Source: Phycisphaerae bacterium
GTDB taxonomy: Bacteria > Planctomycetota > Phycisphaerae > Sedimentisphaerales > Anaerobacaceae
Length of the DNA stretch: 51,246 nt
Assembly: GCA_026386805.1 (NCBI GenBank)
Contig: JAPLMX010000129.1
Coordinates: forward strand, 1 to 51,246
Direction: 5' to 3'
Shown one piece after another: positions 1 to 10,145 of the stretch. Position numbers and translations under genes: made by a program. The stretch's first letter is position 1. Each line of letters starts with the position of its first letter. The notes below the pieces were generated by a model, which was not told where the DNA came from, searched no databases, and saw only the letters and a program-made list of their open reading frames with translations.

Positions 1-1
1 G

Positions 2-358
2 CCCGCTCGGAGCAACCTGCCGTTCGTTTTATGGGCCTCCCGGGCGATGTGGTCGCAAGTCCTCCAGCATGGATGCCGGATGTGGCTAACCCCGCCTCCA
101 TTCGATCACTCAAAACTCATGCTGGTGGATGGCTGCTGGGTGCTGCTGGGATCGGCCAACTGGGATCCGCGAAGCTTGCGCCTGAACTTCGAGTTCAACT
201 TGGAATGTTACGACGCCGAACTCGCCCAGCGGCTTGATCAGTGGGTCGAGACGAAACGGAAGGACGCCCATCCGGTGACGATGGAGGAGGTCGATGGCCG
301 CCCACTGCCGGCTCGCCTGCGCGACGGCATTGCGCGATTGCTGACGCCGTACTTGTAG
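2..358 (+). CDS. cls: Cardiolipin synthase / phospholipase D family protein, C-terminal fragment (5' end outside window)
   Basis: The reading frame is open to the left window edge, so only the last ~118 residues are seen. It carries the second phospholipase D HKD motif, [20 protein letters not shown], which includes the catalytic His, Lys and Asp, followed by [13 protein letters not shown], the usual cardiolipin synthase continuation. Cardiolipin synthases join two phosphatidylglycerols (or a related pair) at the inner membrane. The HKD block and the acyl-lipid-synthase-like tail (REDLxxR-type membrane end is absent; it ends in [12 protein letters not shown]) support this family rather than a nuclease. 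It ends 46 bases before the phosphoketolase start, so it may be read with that operon. An ATG inside the frame (position 47) is internal and not a start. Confidence 0.88.
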   Translation, partial: PARSNLPFVLWASRAMWSQVLQHGCRMWLTPPPFDHSKLMLVDGCWVLLGSANWDPRSLRLNFEFNLECYDAELAQRLDQWVETKRKDAHPVTMEEVDGRPLPARLRDGIARLLTPYL

Positions 359-404
359 TCCGAGACTTATGTGTGGGCAAATCCATCTGGAAAGGAATGC
401 GATC

Positions 405-2798
405 ATGAAGATAAACAAGAAGAATGCAGCGGATAAACCATTGTCAAACGAACTGCTTTCCAAGATGGACGCCTACTGGCGCGCCGCCAACTACCTGTCG
501 GTCGGCCAGATCTATCTCTACGACAATCCGCTGCTGAAGCGGCCGCTGACGCTCGCGGATGTGAAGCACATGCTGCTGGGACACTGGGGCACGACCCCCG
601 GGCAGAACTTCATTTACGTGCATCTGAACCGGGTCATCAAGAAATACGACCTCGACATGATTTACGTCTCCGGCCCCGGGCACGGCGGCCCGGCCGTCGT
701 GGGCAACACGTATCTCGAGGGCACGTACAGCGAGATCTATCCCAACATCAGCCAGGATGAGGCCGGGCTTCGGAAGCTCTTTATTCAGTTTTCGTTTCCC
801 GGAGGAATTCCCAGCCACGCCTCGCCGGAGTGCCCGGGCTCGATCCACGAGGGCGGCGAGCTGGGCTATTCGCTCAGCCATTCGTTCGGGGCGGTGTTCG
901 ACAATCCCGATCTGATCGTCGCCTGCGTCGTCGGCGACGGCGAGGCGGAAACAGGCCCCCTGGCGACCGCATGGCACTCCAACAAGTTTCTCAACCCAAT
1001 TTCCGACGGAGCCGTGTTGCCAATCCTGCACCTCAATGGCTACAAGATCAGCAACCCGACCGTCCTGGCCCGCATTGAGCATGAGGAATTGGAACAATTT
1101 CTACGAGGCTGCGGTTGGACGCCCTATCTTGTGGAAGGCGATGAGCCGGAAGAGATGCATGAACTCATGGCCACCACCTTGGACAAAGCCATCGAGGACA
1201 TCCGGAAAATCCAAAGCAACGCACGGAGCAAGAATGACACCACTCGGCCGCGGTGGCCGATGATCGTCCTCAAATCGCCCAAGGGTTGGACGGGACCGAA
1301 GATGGTCGATGGCCTGCAGGTTGAAGGCACGTTCCGTGCGCACCAGGTGCCGCTCTCCGACCCGGCCACTCATCCCGAACACCTCAAGCTGTTGGAAGAC
1401 TGGCTTCGGAGCTACCGGCCGGAGGAACTCTTCGATGAGCAGGGCCGCCTGAAACCGGAGCTGGCCGAGCTGGCGCCCCAGGGCGAACGGCGCATGGGCG
1501 CCAATCCACACGCCAACGGCGGCATTCTGCTGCGAGACCTGCGGATGCCGGATTTCCGCGACTATGCGGAGAGCGTGCCCGCGCCAGGCGTGCGCGGGAT
1601 CGGCGACGTGCACGTGCTCGGGCCTTTCCTCCGCGATGTGGCGAAGCTGAACCGCGAGCAGCGGAATTTCCGGGTCTTTGGCCCCGACGAGACGCTTTCC
1701 AACGGCCTGGAAGCTCTCTTTCAAGTAACCCAACGCCAATGGGACGCCGCGACCGTGCCGAACGACGAGTTTCTCGCGCCCGCCGGGCGCGTGCTGGACT
1801 CGATGCTCAGCGAGCACCAATGCGAGGGTTGGCTCGAGGGCTACCTGCTCACCGGGCGGCACGGGCTCTTCAATTGCTACGAGGCGTTCATCCACATCAT
1901 CGATTCGATGTTCAACCAACACGCCAAGTGGCTGAAGGTCACGGCGCACTTGCCGTGGCGGCGGAAGATCGCCTCGCTGAACTACCTGCTGGCCTCGCAT
2001 GTCTGGCGCCAGGATCACAACGGCTTCACGCACCAGGACCCCGGTTTCGTCGACCACATCGTGAACAAGAAGGCCGAGGTCGTGCGTGTTTACTTTCCTC
2101 CGGATGCCAACTGCCTGCTGTCAGTGATGGACCACTGTCTGCGCAGCCGCCATTATGTCAATCTCGTGATCGCGGGCAAACACCCGGCGCCGCAGTGGCT
2201 GACGATGGACGCCGCCGTCAAACACTGCACCGAGGGCATCGGCATCTGGCAGTGGGCCAGCAATGACCAGAACGTTGCGCCCGACGTGGTCATGGCCTGC
2301 TGTGGCGACGTACCTACGCTGGAGACGCTCGCCGCCGTCTCCATCCTGCGCGAGCATCTGCCCGACCTGAAGATCCGGGTGGTCAACGTCGTCGACCTCA
2401 TGAAGCTGCAGCCGCAAACCGAGCACCCGCACGGGCTCTCCGACATGGATTTCGACGAACTCTTCACCAAAGACAAGCCCGTCATCTTCGCCTTCCATGC
2501 CTATCCGTGGTTGATCCACCGGCTGACCTACCGCCGCACCAACCACGACAATATCCACGTCCGCGGCTACAAGGAAGAGGGCACCATCACCACGCCCTTC
2601 GACATGACGGTGCTGAACGATCTGGACCGCTTCCACCTCGTGATGGACACCATCGACCGCCTGCCACAGACCGGCGACGAGGGCATCTACCTGAAGCAGC
2701 AGCTCAAGGACAAGCTGATCGAGCACAAACAATACATCGACAAATATGGCGAGGACCTGCCGGAGATTCGGAACTGGAAGTGGAGCAACCCCAAATGA
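405..2798 (+). CDS. xfp: Xylulose-5-phosphate/fructose-6-phosphate phosphoketolase
   Basis: A thiamine-diphosphate enzyme that splits xylulose-5-P or fructose-6-P with phosphate into acetyl-phosphate plus glyceraldehyde-3-P or erythrose-4-P; cytosolic. About 797 residues, the normal length. Visible signatures are the family motif [16 protein letters not shown], the ThDP/Mg motif [19 protein letters not shown] (from about residue 177), and [13 protein letters not shown] in the second half. The start at 405 is chosen because GGAAAGGA lies 8 bases upstream (389-396); an in-frame ATG at 369 would add 12 residues but has no ribosome site. Its stop overlaps the aldolase start (ATGA at 2795). Acetyl-phosphate from this enzyme can yield ATP through acetate kinase, which is not in the window. 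Confidence 0.97.
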   Translation: MKINKKNAADKPLSNELLSKMDAYWRAANYLSVGQIYLYDNPLLKRPLTLADVKHMLLGHWGTTPGQNFIYVHLNRVIKKYDLDMIYVSGPGHGGPAVVGNTYLEGTYSEIYPNISQDEAGLRKLFIQFSFPGGIPSHASPECPGSIHEGGELGYSLSHSFGAVFDNPDLIVACVVGDGEAETGPLATAWHSNKFLNPISDGAVLPILHLNGYKISNPTVLARIEHEELEQFLRGCGWTPYLVEGDEPEEMHELMATTLDKAIEDIRKIQSNARSKNDTTRPRWPMIVLKSPKGWTGPKMVDGLQVEGTFRAHQVPLSDPATHPEHLKLLEDWLRSYRPEELFDEQGRLKPELAELAPQGERRMGANPHANGGILLRDLRMPDFRDYAESVPAPGVRGIGDVHVLGPFLRDVAKLNREQRNFRVFGPDETLSNGLEALFQVTQRQWDAATVPNDEFLAPAGRVLDSMLSEHQCEGWLEGYLLTGRHGLFNCYEAFIHIIDSMFNQHAKWLKVTAHLPWRRKIASLNYLLASHVWRQDHNGFTHQDPGFVDHIVNKKAEVVRVYFPPDANCLLSVMDHCLRSRHYVNLVIAGKHPAPQWLTMDAAVKHCTEGIGIWQWASNDQNVAPDVVMACCGDVPTLETLAAVSILREHLPDLKIRVVNVVDLMKLQPQTEHPHGLSDMDFDELFTKDKPVIFAFHAYPWLIHRLTYRRTNHDNIHVRGYKEEGTITTPFDMTVLNDLDRFHLVMDTIDRLPQTGDEGIYLKQQLKDKLIEHKQYIDKYGEDLPEIRNWKWSNPK

Positions 2799-3817
2799 AT
2801 GCGCAAGAGCTCATAGACACTGCGAGGGCGCTGGTCGCCGGCGACAAGGGCCTGCTGGCGATGGATGAAAGTAATCCAACCTGCAACAAACGATTTGCCA
2901 AGTTGGGGATTCCCCAGACCGAGGAGGCCCGGCGTACCTATCGCGAGTTGATTGTGACCACGCCCGGTCTCGGTGAGTGCATTAGTGGCGAGATCCTCTA
3001 CGACGAGACGATCCGCCAGAAGAAGAAAGAGGGCACTCCCTTCGTCAAAGCCATCGCCGAGGCGGGAATTATTCCCGGCATCAAAGTTGACACCGGTGCC
3101 AAGGACATGGCAGGTCATCCCGGAGAGAAGATAACCGAAGGTCTGGACGGCTTGCGCGACCGCCTGGCTGAATACTCTCAAATGGGCGCCCGTTTTGCCA
3201 AATGGCGCGCGGTGATTGCCGTGGGCGATTGTCTTCCCAGCCGGGGTTGCATCGAAGCCAACGCACAGGCGTTGGCTCGCTATGCCGCGTTGTGCCAGGA
3301 AGCCGGCCTGGTTCCCGTCGTCGAGCCGGAAGTGCTCATGGACGGCGAGCATACCCTGGAGCGGTGCGGCGAGGTAACGGAGGATGTCCTGCGAACGGTT
3401 TTCAACCAGCTTTACACGCAACGGGTAACGCTGGAGGGTCTGATCCTGAAGCCCAACATGGTGCTTCCGGGCTTGACCTGCCCCAAGCAAGAAGCGATCG
3501 ACGAGGTGGCCGACGCCACGGTGACGTGTCTCCTGCGCGCCGTCCCCGCGGCCGTTCCGGGCATTGCGTTCCTATCGGGCGGCCAATCCGGTGAACTGGC
3601 CTCGGCCCGTTTGAATGCCATGAATGTTCGATTCAAGTCGCGAGTGCCTTGGGCGTTGGCGTTTTCGTTTGCCCGCGCTATCCAGCAGCCGGCTTTGGAG
3701 ATTTGGCAAGGCGAGAAGGCCCACGTGTTGGCGGCACAGCAAGCCCTGTATCATCGAGCCAGGTGCAACCGGGCTGCACGCCGGGGAGAATACACTACGG
3801 CGATGGAGAGGACATGA
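2795..3817 (+). CDS. Class I fructose-bisphosphate aldolase
   Basis: A Schiff-base aldolase that interconverts fructose-1,6-bisphosphate with dihydroxyacetone phosphate and glyceraldehyde-3-phosphate. The protein of 340 residues matches the animal/plant-type class I family: [15 protein letters not shown] near the N-terminus, GIKVDTG (Lys about 97), [31 protein letters not shown], and the Schiff-base lysine in [14 protein letters not shown] (Lys about 219). The C-terminal [17 protein letters not shown] and ...GEYTT are also typical. The ATG at 2795 overlaps the phosphoketolase stop; a much longer frame from 2507 overlaps xfp and is not credible. Its own stop overlaps the next gene's start. Co-transcription with phosphoketolase suggests a linked hexose-phosphate cleavage module, which is inference. 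Confidence 0.96.
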   Translation: MNAQELIDTARALVAGDKGLLAMDESNPTCNKRFAKLGIPQTEEARRTYRELIVTTPGLGECISGEILYDETIRQKKKEGTPFVKAIAEAGIIPGIKVDTGAKDMAGHPGEKITEGLDGLRDRLAEYSQMGARFAKWRAVIAVGDCLPSRGCIEANAQALARYAALCQEAGLVPVVEPEVLMDGEHTLERCGEVTEDVLRTVFNQLYTQRVTLEGLILKPNMVLPGLTCPKQEAIDEVADATVTCLLRAVPAAVPGIAFLSGGQSGELASARLNAMNVRFKSRVPWALAFSFARAIQQPALEIWQGEKAHVLAAQQALYHRARCNRAARRGEYTTAMERT

Positions 3818-6285
3818 GCATGGAACCTAATACGAAGGACGATTTGAAATCTCTGCCCCTGCCGGAGGTGGAGAAGAAACTGGGGTCCTCGCCGGACGGC
3901 CTCAGTCAAGCCGAGGCACAGAAACGGCTGATCCAATATGGGCCGAACGAGATTGAAGAAAAGAGGGCCAATCCGTTCCTGAAATTCCTCACCTATTTTT
4001 GGGGTCCCATCCCGTGGATGATCGAAGTGGCCGTGATCCTTTCGGCGGTAGCCCGCCACTGGCCGGACTTTGCCATCATCCTGCTTTTGCTGGTTGCCAA
4101 CGCCGTCGTCGGATTCTGGGAAGAACACCAGGCGGGCAACGCTATCGCCGCGCTGAAGGCCAAGCTGGCGATCAAGGCCCGGGTGAAACGGGACGGGAAG
4201 TGGACCACCCCGGAGGCGCGTGAGCTGGTGCCGGGCGACGTCATCCGCGTGCGTCTGGGCGACATCGTGCCGGCAGATGGACGCTTGCTGGAAGGTGACC
4301 CGATAGAAGTGGATCAGTCCGCGCTGACGGGGGAGTCTTTGCCCGCCACGTGCAAGCCTGGTGAAGCCGTGTTTTCGGGATCGATTGTCCGCCAGGGCGA
4401 AATTGACGCACTGGTCTATGCTACGGGTGCAAACACCTACTTCGGCAAGACGACGCAACTGGTGCAGGAGACGCACACCGTCAGCCATTTCCAGCGCGCT
4501 GTGTTGAAGATTGGCGATTACCTGATCATCCTCGCGGTAGCCCTGGTGGCGGTGATTATTACCGTCGCGCTCTTCCGCGGCGACCGGATGCTCACCACGC
4601 TTCAGTTCGCATTGGTGTTGACGGTGGCCGCGATCCCCGTGGCGATGCCCACGGTCCTGTCGGTGACTATGGCGGTCGGCGCGCGCCTGCTGGCCAAGAA
4701 AGAGGCGATTGTGACCCGGTTGGCGGCCATCGAGGAATTGGCGGGCGTGGACGTGCTGTGCTCGGACAAGACCGGCACCCTGACTCAGAACAAGCTGACG
4801 CTGGGCGCTCCGTTCAGCGTGAACAATATCGCCGCCGATCAAGTCATCCTCAACGCCGCGCTGGCGTCCCGCGCGGAAAATCAGGACACCATCGACTTGG
4901 CTGTGCTGGGCGGCCTGAAAGATGATCAGGCTTTGAAAGGCTACCAGGTGCTCCATTTCCAGCCGTTCGACCCGGTGCATAAGCGAACCGAGGCCACCGT
5001 CAAGGGCACGGACGGCAAGGAGTTCAGGGTGACCAAGGGCGCGCCGCAGGTGATCTTGGAGTTGTCGGCCAGTGCCGGGCAGGTAAAGCCTGTCGTTGAT
5101 GAAGCCATCGGCGCATTCGCGAAGCGAGGTTTTCGTTCGTTGGGCGTGGCCCGGACGGACGCGCAAGGCCAATGGCAGTTTCTGGGCGTGTTGCCGCTTT
5201 TCGACCCGCCGAGGGAAGACTCCAAACCGACCATCGCGACCGCGCGCCAAATGGGCGTGAACGTGAAAATGGTTACGGGCGACCAACTGGCCATCGCTCG
5301 GGAAACCGCCGGACAACTGGGGATGGGCGCCAATATCCTTGACGCCGGCGGCTTCGGCGACACGAAGCATCATGAGACCGCGCAGTTGGCGGAGTCCATC
5401 GAGAACGCGGACGGCTTTGCCCAGGTGTTTCCCGAACACAAGTTCCACATTGTGGACGTCCTGCAGCAGCGCGGGCACATTGTCGGCATGACCGGCGACG
5501 GGGTGAACGACGCCCCCGCGCTGAAGAAAGCCGACTGCGGCATCGCCGTTTCGGGGGCGACGGACGCCGCACGCGCGGCCGCCTCCATTGTGCTGCTGAC
5601 GCCCGGCCTGTCGGTGATCATCGATGCGATCAAGGAAAGCCGCAAAATCTTCCAGCGGATGAACAGCTACGCGATCTACCGTATCGCCGAGACGATCCGC
5701 GTACTGCTCTTCATGACGCTTTCCATCCTGGTATTCAACTTCTATCCGGTCACGGCGGTGATGATCGTGCTTCTGGCCTTGCTCAACGACGGCGCAATCC
5801 TGTCCATTGCGTATGACAAGGTCCACTACTTGAACAAGCCCGAGGCTTGGAACATGCGCCTGGTGCTGGGAATAGCCACGGTCCTGGGAGTAACGGGCGT
5901 GGTTGCCTCGTTCGGGCTGTTCTATCTGGGGGAACGCGTATTTCACCTCGACCGTGACTTCATCCGGTCGCTGATGTACCTGAAACTGTCCGTGGCGGGA
6001 CATATGACGATCTTCATCACGCGTACGCGTGGTCCGTTCTGGTCGATCCGTCCCGCGTGGATTCTGCTCGCGGCGGTGATCGGCACGCAGGTCCTTGCGA
6101 CCGTCTTCGCGGTTTATGGAATCCTGATGGTTCCCATTGGCTGGGGCTGGGGCTTCACGGTATGGGGATACGCGCTGGCCTGGTTCCTGGTCAACGACCG
6201 CGTGAAACTGCTCGCGTATCGGATCATGGACCGGGAACGCCCGCTGCTCTCGACCCGGTTAGCCTTGATAGGAGATGAACGATGA
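3814..6285 (+). CDS. Plasma-membrane-type proton-exporting P-type ATPase (P3A-like)
   Basis: A P-type cation pump of about 823 residues in the membrane. Motifs in order: TGES actuator loop (LTGESLPATCKPGE, about residue 172), phosphorylation site CSDKTGTLTQNKLTL (Asp about 318), nucleotide-domain KGAPQVI, DPPREDSKPTI, and hinge MTGDGVNDAPALKKADCGIAVSGATD (about residue 560). Hydrophobic segments lie in pairs near residues 65-110 and 235-300, and six follow the catalytic domain. The layout (short N-terminus, no metal-binding CxxC, AIPVAMPTVLSVTMAVGA in the M4 region) is that of the H+-ATPase group rather than Ca2+ or Cu+ pumps. The start at 3814 overlaps the aldolase stop (ATGA); ATG 3820 is an alternative. 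Ion specificity is inferred from family resemblance only. Confidence 0.94.
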   Translation: MSMEPNTKDDLKSLPLPEVEKKLGSSPDGLSQAEAQKRLIQYGPNEIEEKRANPFLKFLTYFWGPIPWMIEVAVILSAVARHWPDFAIILLLLVANAVVGFWEEHQAGNAIAALKAKLAIKARVKRDGKWTTPEARELVPGDVIRVRLGDIVPADGRLLEGDPIEVDQSALTGESLPATCKPGEAVFSGSIVRQGEIDALVYATGANTYFGKTTQLVQETHTVSHFQRAVLKIGDYLIILAVALVAVIITVALFRGDRMLTTLQFALVLTVAAIPVAMPTVLSVTMAVGARLLAKKEAIVTRLAAIEELAGVDVLCSDKTGTLTQNKLTLGAPFSVNNIAADQVILNAALASRAENQDTIDLAVLGGLKDDQALKGYQVLHFQPFDPVHKRTEATVKGTDGKEFRVTKGAPQVILELSASAGQVKPVVDEAIGAFAKRGFRSLGVARTDAQGQWQFLGVLPLFDPPREDSKPTIATARQMGVNVKMVTGDQLAIARETAGQLGMGANILDAGGFGDTKHHETAQLAESIENADGFAQVFPEHKFHIVDVLQQRGHIVGMTGDGVNDAPALKKADCGIAVSGATDAARAAASIVLLTPGLSVIIDAIKESRKIFQRMNSYAIYRIAETIRVLLFMTLSILVFNFYPVTAVMIVLLALLNDGAILSIAYDKVHYLNKPEAWNMRLVLGIATVLGVTGVVASFGLFYLGERVFHLDRDFIRSLMYLKLSVAGHMTIFITRTRGPFWSIRPAWILLAAVIGTQVLATVFAVYGILMVPIGWGWGFTVWGYALAWFLVNDRVKLLAYRIMDRERPLLSTRLALIGDER

Positions 6286-7037
6286 AAGCGCCTTCGTCTA
6301 CGCCGCTGCAGCCCGACGTGCTGCGCGTGCTCCAATCCAAGAGCGAAACCAAAGCTTTCTACAACAAGATCAGCCGCGTCTACGACCTGCTGTCGGATCG
6401 GAGTGAAGCTCCGGTGCGCGAAGCCGCGTTGCGTCTGCTGGCGGCGGCCAAGGGAGAAACGGTCTTGGAGATCGGATTCGGCAGCGGACACTGTCTGGTC
6501 GCCCTGGCCAAGGCCGTCGGCCCAACCGGCAAAGTCTACGGCATCGATCTCTCCGACCGCATGGTCGAGTTGGCTCGCAAGAATCTGGCCCGCGAACGCC
6601 TCCTCGCTCGCGCCGACCTGGTCTGTGGGGACGCTTCCAGTCTGCCCTACCCGGACAGTAGCCTCAATGGCCTCTTTATGTGCTTTACGCTCGAGTTGTT
6701 CGACACACCCGAGATTCCCAAGGTTCTGCGGGAGTGCAAGCGCGTGCTGCGGCCCGGCGGGCGGATCGTGGTGGCAAGCATGACCAAGAAAGAAGCCCGC
6801 GGACTTGTCGTCCGAGCGTTTGAGTGGACGCACCGGCATTTTCCGAACTTTCTGGACTGTCGCCCTATTTACGTGCGGCGAGCTGTGGAGGAGGCAGGAT
6901 TCAAAGTGAGGAGAACGATCCGGATGCAAATGTGGGTGCCGGTGGCAATCGTGCTGGGCACCAAGCCGGGCAAGGGAGGCCGAGGCCCGTATCGGCCGGA
7001 CAGGGACAGGGACGAGGGCGATGAGGATGTGCATTGA
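6282..7037 (+). CDS. Class I SAM-dependent methyltransferase (UbiE/Methyltransf_11-like)
   Basis: A 251-residue methyltransferase. The SAM-binding motif I reads VLEIGFGSGHCL (about residues 60-71), followed by the acidic loop VYGIDLSDRMVELARKNL and the post-motif LPYPDSSLNGLFMCFTLELFD. LRECKRVLRPGGRIVVASM closes the Rossmann fold. This is the UbiE-like small-molecule subgroup; the substrate cannot be told from sequence. The start overlaps the ATPase stop (ATGA at 6282) and has GGAG at 6271-6274. Placement behind a proton pump suggests a lipid or quinone substrate, but that is a guess. Confidence 0.9.
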   Translation: MKAPSSTPLQPDVLRVLQSKSETKAFYNKISRVYDLLSDRSEAPVREAALRLLAAAKGETVLEIGFGSGHCLVALAKAVGPTGKVYGIDLSDRMVELARKNLARERLLARADLVCGDASSLPYPDSSLNGLFMCFTLELFDTPEIPKVLRECKRVLRPGGRIVVASMTKKEARGLVVRAFEWTHRHFPNFLDCRPIYVRRAVEEAGFKVRRTIRMQMWVPVAIVLGTKPGKGGRGPYRPDRDRDEGDEDVH

Positions 7038-7106
7038 CAACCTGTCGGCGCCAATGGATGAATGGCAAGGCCATACGCGTCGAACAAGAGATTTCGGGGT
7101 ATGCTG

Positions 7107-8584
7107 ATGAATACAGACGACAGACGACACCGCTTTCTTCTGCAAGGAATTGCCCATCGGGTGATGCTGAAAGAGGACTGGTTCCGGATTTTTCGCACCG
7201 GGCGCTCGTCGAGCTCGACGCAATCCACGGGCCCGCGACGCACACGGAGAGATCGACGCGCGATCTCAGGAACTTTCTCTGGTGCTCCATCGACAACGAT
7301 GATTCGCGCGATCTGGACCAGCTTACCGTCGCCGAAGCCATGCCCGGCAGGGCCACCAAGGTCCTGGTCGCCATCGCCGATGTGGACGCGGTTGTCAAGA
7401 AGCAGTCGGCACTGGACGATCACGCGCGGCAAAACACGACCTCGGTCTACACGGTTGCCGAAACGTTTCCGATGCTGCCCGAGAGACTCTCCACGGATCT
7501 TACCTCTCTCGCCTATGAATCAGACCGCCTGGCCGTCGTCGTTGAAATGGTTCTCGCCGGGGATGGATCGCTTCGGAGTTCGGACCTTTATCAAGCCACG
7601 GTGCATAATCGTGCCAAACTTGCCTACCATAGCGTTGCCGGCTGGCTGGAGGGGAACGGGCCGATGCCGCAAGGGATCGGCACGGTCAAAGGTCTCGACG
7701 AGAACCTTCGACTCCAGGACCGCGTGGCCCAGAAACTCAAAGCGCTGCGGCACCTGCACGGTGCGCTCAATTTCGAGACAATAGAAGCACGCCCGGTGTT
7801 TGACGGAGATGAGCTCAAAGACTTTGATGCCGAAAGAAAGAACAGGGCCAAAGACATCATTGAGGACTTCATGATCGCGGCGAACGGCGTTACCGCACGA
7901 TACCTTGCGTCCAAGAAGGTGCCGTCGCTGCGACGTGTCGTCCGCACACCCAAACGCTGGGACCGGATCATCGAGCTTGCCGCAGAGCAGGGCTTCACGC
8001 TTCCCAAGGAGCCCGATTCCAAGGCTCTGGAGCAGTTCCTGGAATCGGCGAAAGCCACGGATACTCTCCGTTTTCCCGATCTCTGTCTCAGCGTTATCAA
8101 GCTGTTGGGGGCCGGTGAATACGTCGTCGAACTGCCGGAAAGCAGTGCAGTCGGGCACTTTGGTCTTGCGGTCAGGGATTATACCCACTCCACAGCCCCG
8201 AACCGCAGATACCCCGATCTGATCACGCAGCGGTTGCTGAAAGCCGCGATGATGGGACAGGCCCTGCCCTATGAGACCGCAGAATTGGAGGCGCTCGCAA
8301 AGCACTGCACCGAAGAAGAGGACGCCGCAAAGAAGGTCGAACGGCAGGTTGAGAAATCCGCGGCGGCCATGCTGCTCGAATCAAGAACTGGAGAGCGGTT
8401 CGATGCCGTTGTCACCGGCGCATCCGACAAAGGCACGTGGGTCCGCCTTCTGCATCCGCTCGTTGAAGGAAGGCTGGTGAGGGGTTTTGAAGGCATGGAC
8501 GTCGGTCACCGGCTCAGCGTACAACTGATCCACACGGATGTGGATCGCGGCTATATCGATTTCAAGAGGAAAGGGGTCCAATAA
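7107..8584 (+). CDS. RNase II/RNB-family 3'-5' exoribonuclease, probable single-base frameshift near the N-terminus
   Basis: Hydrolyses RNA from the 3' end. RNB-domain hallmarks are CSIDNDDSRDLDQLTVAE (metal-binding Asp cluster), and near the end HFGLAVRDYTHSTAPNRRYPDL, the conserved RNB block. A short S1-like tail follows (RFDAVVTGASDKGTWVRLL). At roughly 490 residues it belongs to the compact RNB group without N-terminal cold-shock domains. The uninterrupted frame runs from a TTG at 7034 that overlaps the methyltransferase stop, but its first ~45 residues do not resemble the family. A second frame starting ATG 7101/7107 reads RFLLQGIAHRVML and would continue naturally into ERGLVPDFSHRALVEL if one G were added at about 7167-7170. 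I therefore take 7107 as the likely native start with a one-base lesion. Confidence 0.85.
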
Positions 8585-8716
8585 GAGACAGTCATACCCT
8601 CAAACGCTATAGTCAATACATGCAACGAACCCGTGATACCACGAATAGCAGCCGAACGTCGAGATGGCGGCGGTCCGCGGAGAGACTTCGACAGATCAAA
8701 TGTGGCTGGATTCTCT

Positions 8717-9727
8717 CTATACCCAATCCGATACTGGCAGCAGGTTGATTGCCTGTCGCAGCACTGGATCGACATTGGTGTACACATCGTTCGTAAGCTG
8801 TGGGCTGGAATGCTCCAGCAACCGCTGCGTCACCGCCGTGGACACGCCCCTCTGGGCCAGGAGCGAGGCAAACGTCTTCCGGAGAACCTGGAATGTCAGG
8901 CCTGGGATCTTGACGTGCGTACGCACCCGGTCCCACTTCTTTGGGCTGAAGCGGTCGGTGAAAAGCCTCTCCTGTCCCTCTGGGAGCACGGCAACATGGT
9001 TGGACAGTTCCGTCATGATCGCTTCTGGAACCGGTCGTTCTGGCATCGCCTTGCCCGCCTTGCGATTCCGAGTGGCGATTGTGCTTCGGTCGAAATGAAG
9101 ATCACCGATCCGCAGGGCTTCGATGTCGCCGCGTCGAAGACCGGTCGTGACAGCCAACAACACTCGCAGCCGCAGAGTCGGGTATTTGGAGGCTGTCGTG
9201 AGCAGATCCCGTACTTGCTGCACTGACAGGGCGGTCACAGGTTTCTGCGGTACTTTGACCTTCTTGAGTTCGAGACCCGGTGCGACGAATCGATTCTTCA
9301 CCGCCCAGTGGAGGAAGGCGCGCAAGTTCGTTATGTCCTTGTTCAGCGTGTTCTTCCCGACCTCTTCACTGCGTTTGAGAACAAAGGCATCGAGATTCGG
9401 CTGCGTGATCTCTTTGGAGGAATTGACACCGACCACGCGCTTGAAATGTCGCTGTGTCAGCAGGACCTCGTAGATGGACCCATCGACCAGGCCCTCAACC
9501 TGCTTGAATCGTCTGTACTCCTCGACCATTTGGTGCCAGTCGAAGTCGACAATACTGGTGAACACGTCTGAGTTCAGCTGCGTGTACTTGATGTGGCGGA
9601 AGTGCTCGGCCAAGTTCTTGTTCGGGAACGCCTTGGCCTTCCGCTTGCCACCTTCATACCAGCCGGTCCACCACCCTTTGACGTTCTTTCGCTTGTATAC
9701 CCATGGCTTCTTCATAGTCTCCATCAT
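8717..9727 (-). CDS. Tyrosine recombinase / phage-type integrase of the integrative element
   Basis: A site-specific recombinase of about 336 residues. An N-terminal Arm/SAM-like region (KKPWVYKRKNVKGWWTGWYE) is followed by a core-binding helical domain and a catalytic domain with Arg I in TTGLRRGDIEALRI, the box II LTFQVLRKTFASLL, LLEHSS, and the tyrosine in NDVYTNV. The usual HxxR histidine is Gln (QVLR), a tolerated variant. The frame extends upstream to a GTG at 9844, but that leader is unlike the family; ATGs at 9727, 9724 and 9715 are the realistic starts and none has a strong ribosome site. It is the last gene of a leftward run that begins beside the tRNA fragment at 12403, so it probably mobilises that segment. 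Confidence 0.9.
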   Translation of the reverse strand: MMETMKKPWVYKRKNVKGWWTGWYEGGKRKAKAFPNKNLAEHFRHIKYTQLNSDVFTSIVDFDWHQMVEEYRRFKQVEGLVDGSIYEVLLTQRHFKRVVGVNSSKEITQPNLDAFVLKRSEEVGKNTLNKDITNLRAFLHWAVKNRFVAPGLELKKVKVPQKPVTALSVQQVRDLLTTASKYPTLRLRVLLAVTTGLRRGDIEALRIGDLHFDRSTIATRNRKAGKAMPERPVPEAIMTELSNHVAVLPEGQERLFTDRFSPKKWDRVRTHVKIPGLTFQVLRKTFASLLAQRGVSTAVTQRLLEHSSPQLTNDVYTNVDPVLRQAINLLPVSDWV

Positions 9728-9945
9728 ATCGGCAGTTTTTGGGTATCGGTCCGCCGGCACGCCGCCGCGGCGCAGCGGATGGAGACAAAGCGGAGACATG
9801 GCGGAGGTAGAGAAGACCGACTCCGCCACAAGTTCTTGCGGCACAAGACTTTATGATGGCCCGCTCTGAAGGGGCATGGGACAACCAGTCCGATGCGCCT
9901 GCCGCAGTCCCCTCGTCAGCAGTCCTTCCCAGTTCATGTCGGCAC

Positions 9946-10116
9946 CTATCGGTTCCGCAGGAGGTCGGCCAAGTGTGTTGAGCCATAGGCGTTGAGCCGG
10001 GTTTCGAGGATTTGTAGCCGCCGTGCCTTCCGGGTGGGTATGCCCCGATAGGTCCGCCGGTTTGTCTGCTCCCTGAGCTTCTCTATCCGCCGATCCAGCG
10101 TCAAGAAATGACCCAT
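9946..10116 (-). CDS. Small basic protein, unknown, in the integrative element
   Basis: An ORF of 56 codons starting MGHFLTLDRRIEKLREQ and ending THLADLLRNR, rich in Arg and Lys and predicted helical. It lies 30 bases downstream of the 465-residue gene and upstream of the integrase, in the same orientation. No clear ribosome site precedes ATG 10116; a longer frame to 10215 overlaps the neighbour and looks non-coding. Nine bases further on, a 28-codon ORF (MNWEGLL..., ending at 9851) also fits between this gene and the integrase, but I cannot support it as a gene. No family recognised. Confidence 0.45.
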   Translation of the reverse strand: MGHFLTLDRRIEKLREQTNRRTYRGIPTRKARRLQILETRLNAYGSTHLADLLRNR

Positions 10117-10145
10117 GTAGGCAAGGCGGCCATGCCGCGAGCCAA

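Noticed and set aside
3751-6003. 750-codon ORF on the minus strand opposite the P-type ATPase
   Set aside because: It is antisense to a gene with all P-type ATPase motifs; its His/Arg/Gln-rich translation has no domain. High GC creates such long shadow frames.
7160-7180. Programmed ribosomal frameshift in the RNB gene
   Set aside because: The local sequence GATGCTGAAAGAGG has no recognised slippery heptamer or obvious downstream pseudoknot; a one-base lesion or sequencing error is simpler.
9728-9844. 39-residue N-terminal extension of the integrase from GTG 9844
   Set aside because: Its Pro/Arg-rich sequence is unlike integrase N-termini, and better starts follow at 9727-9715.
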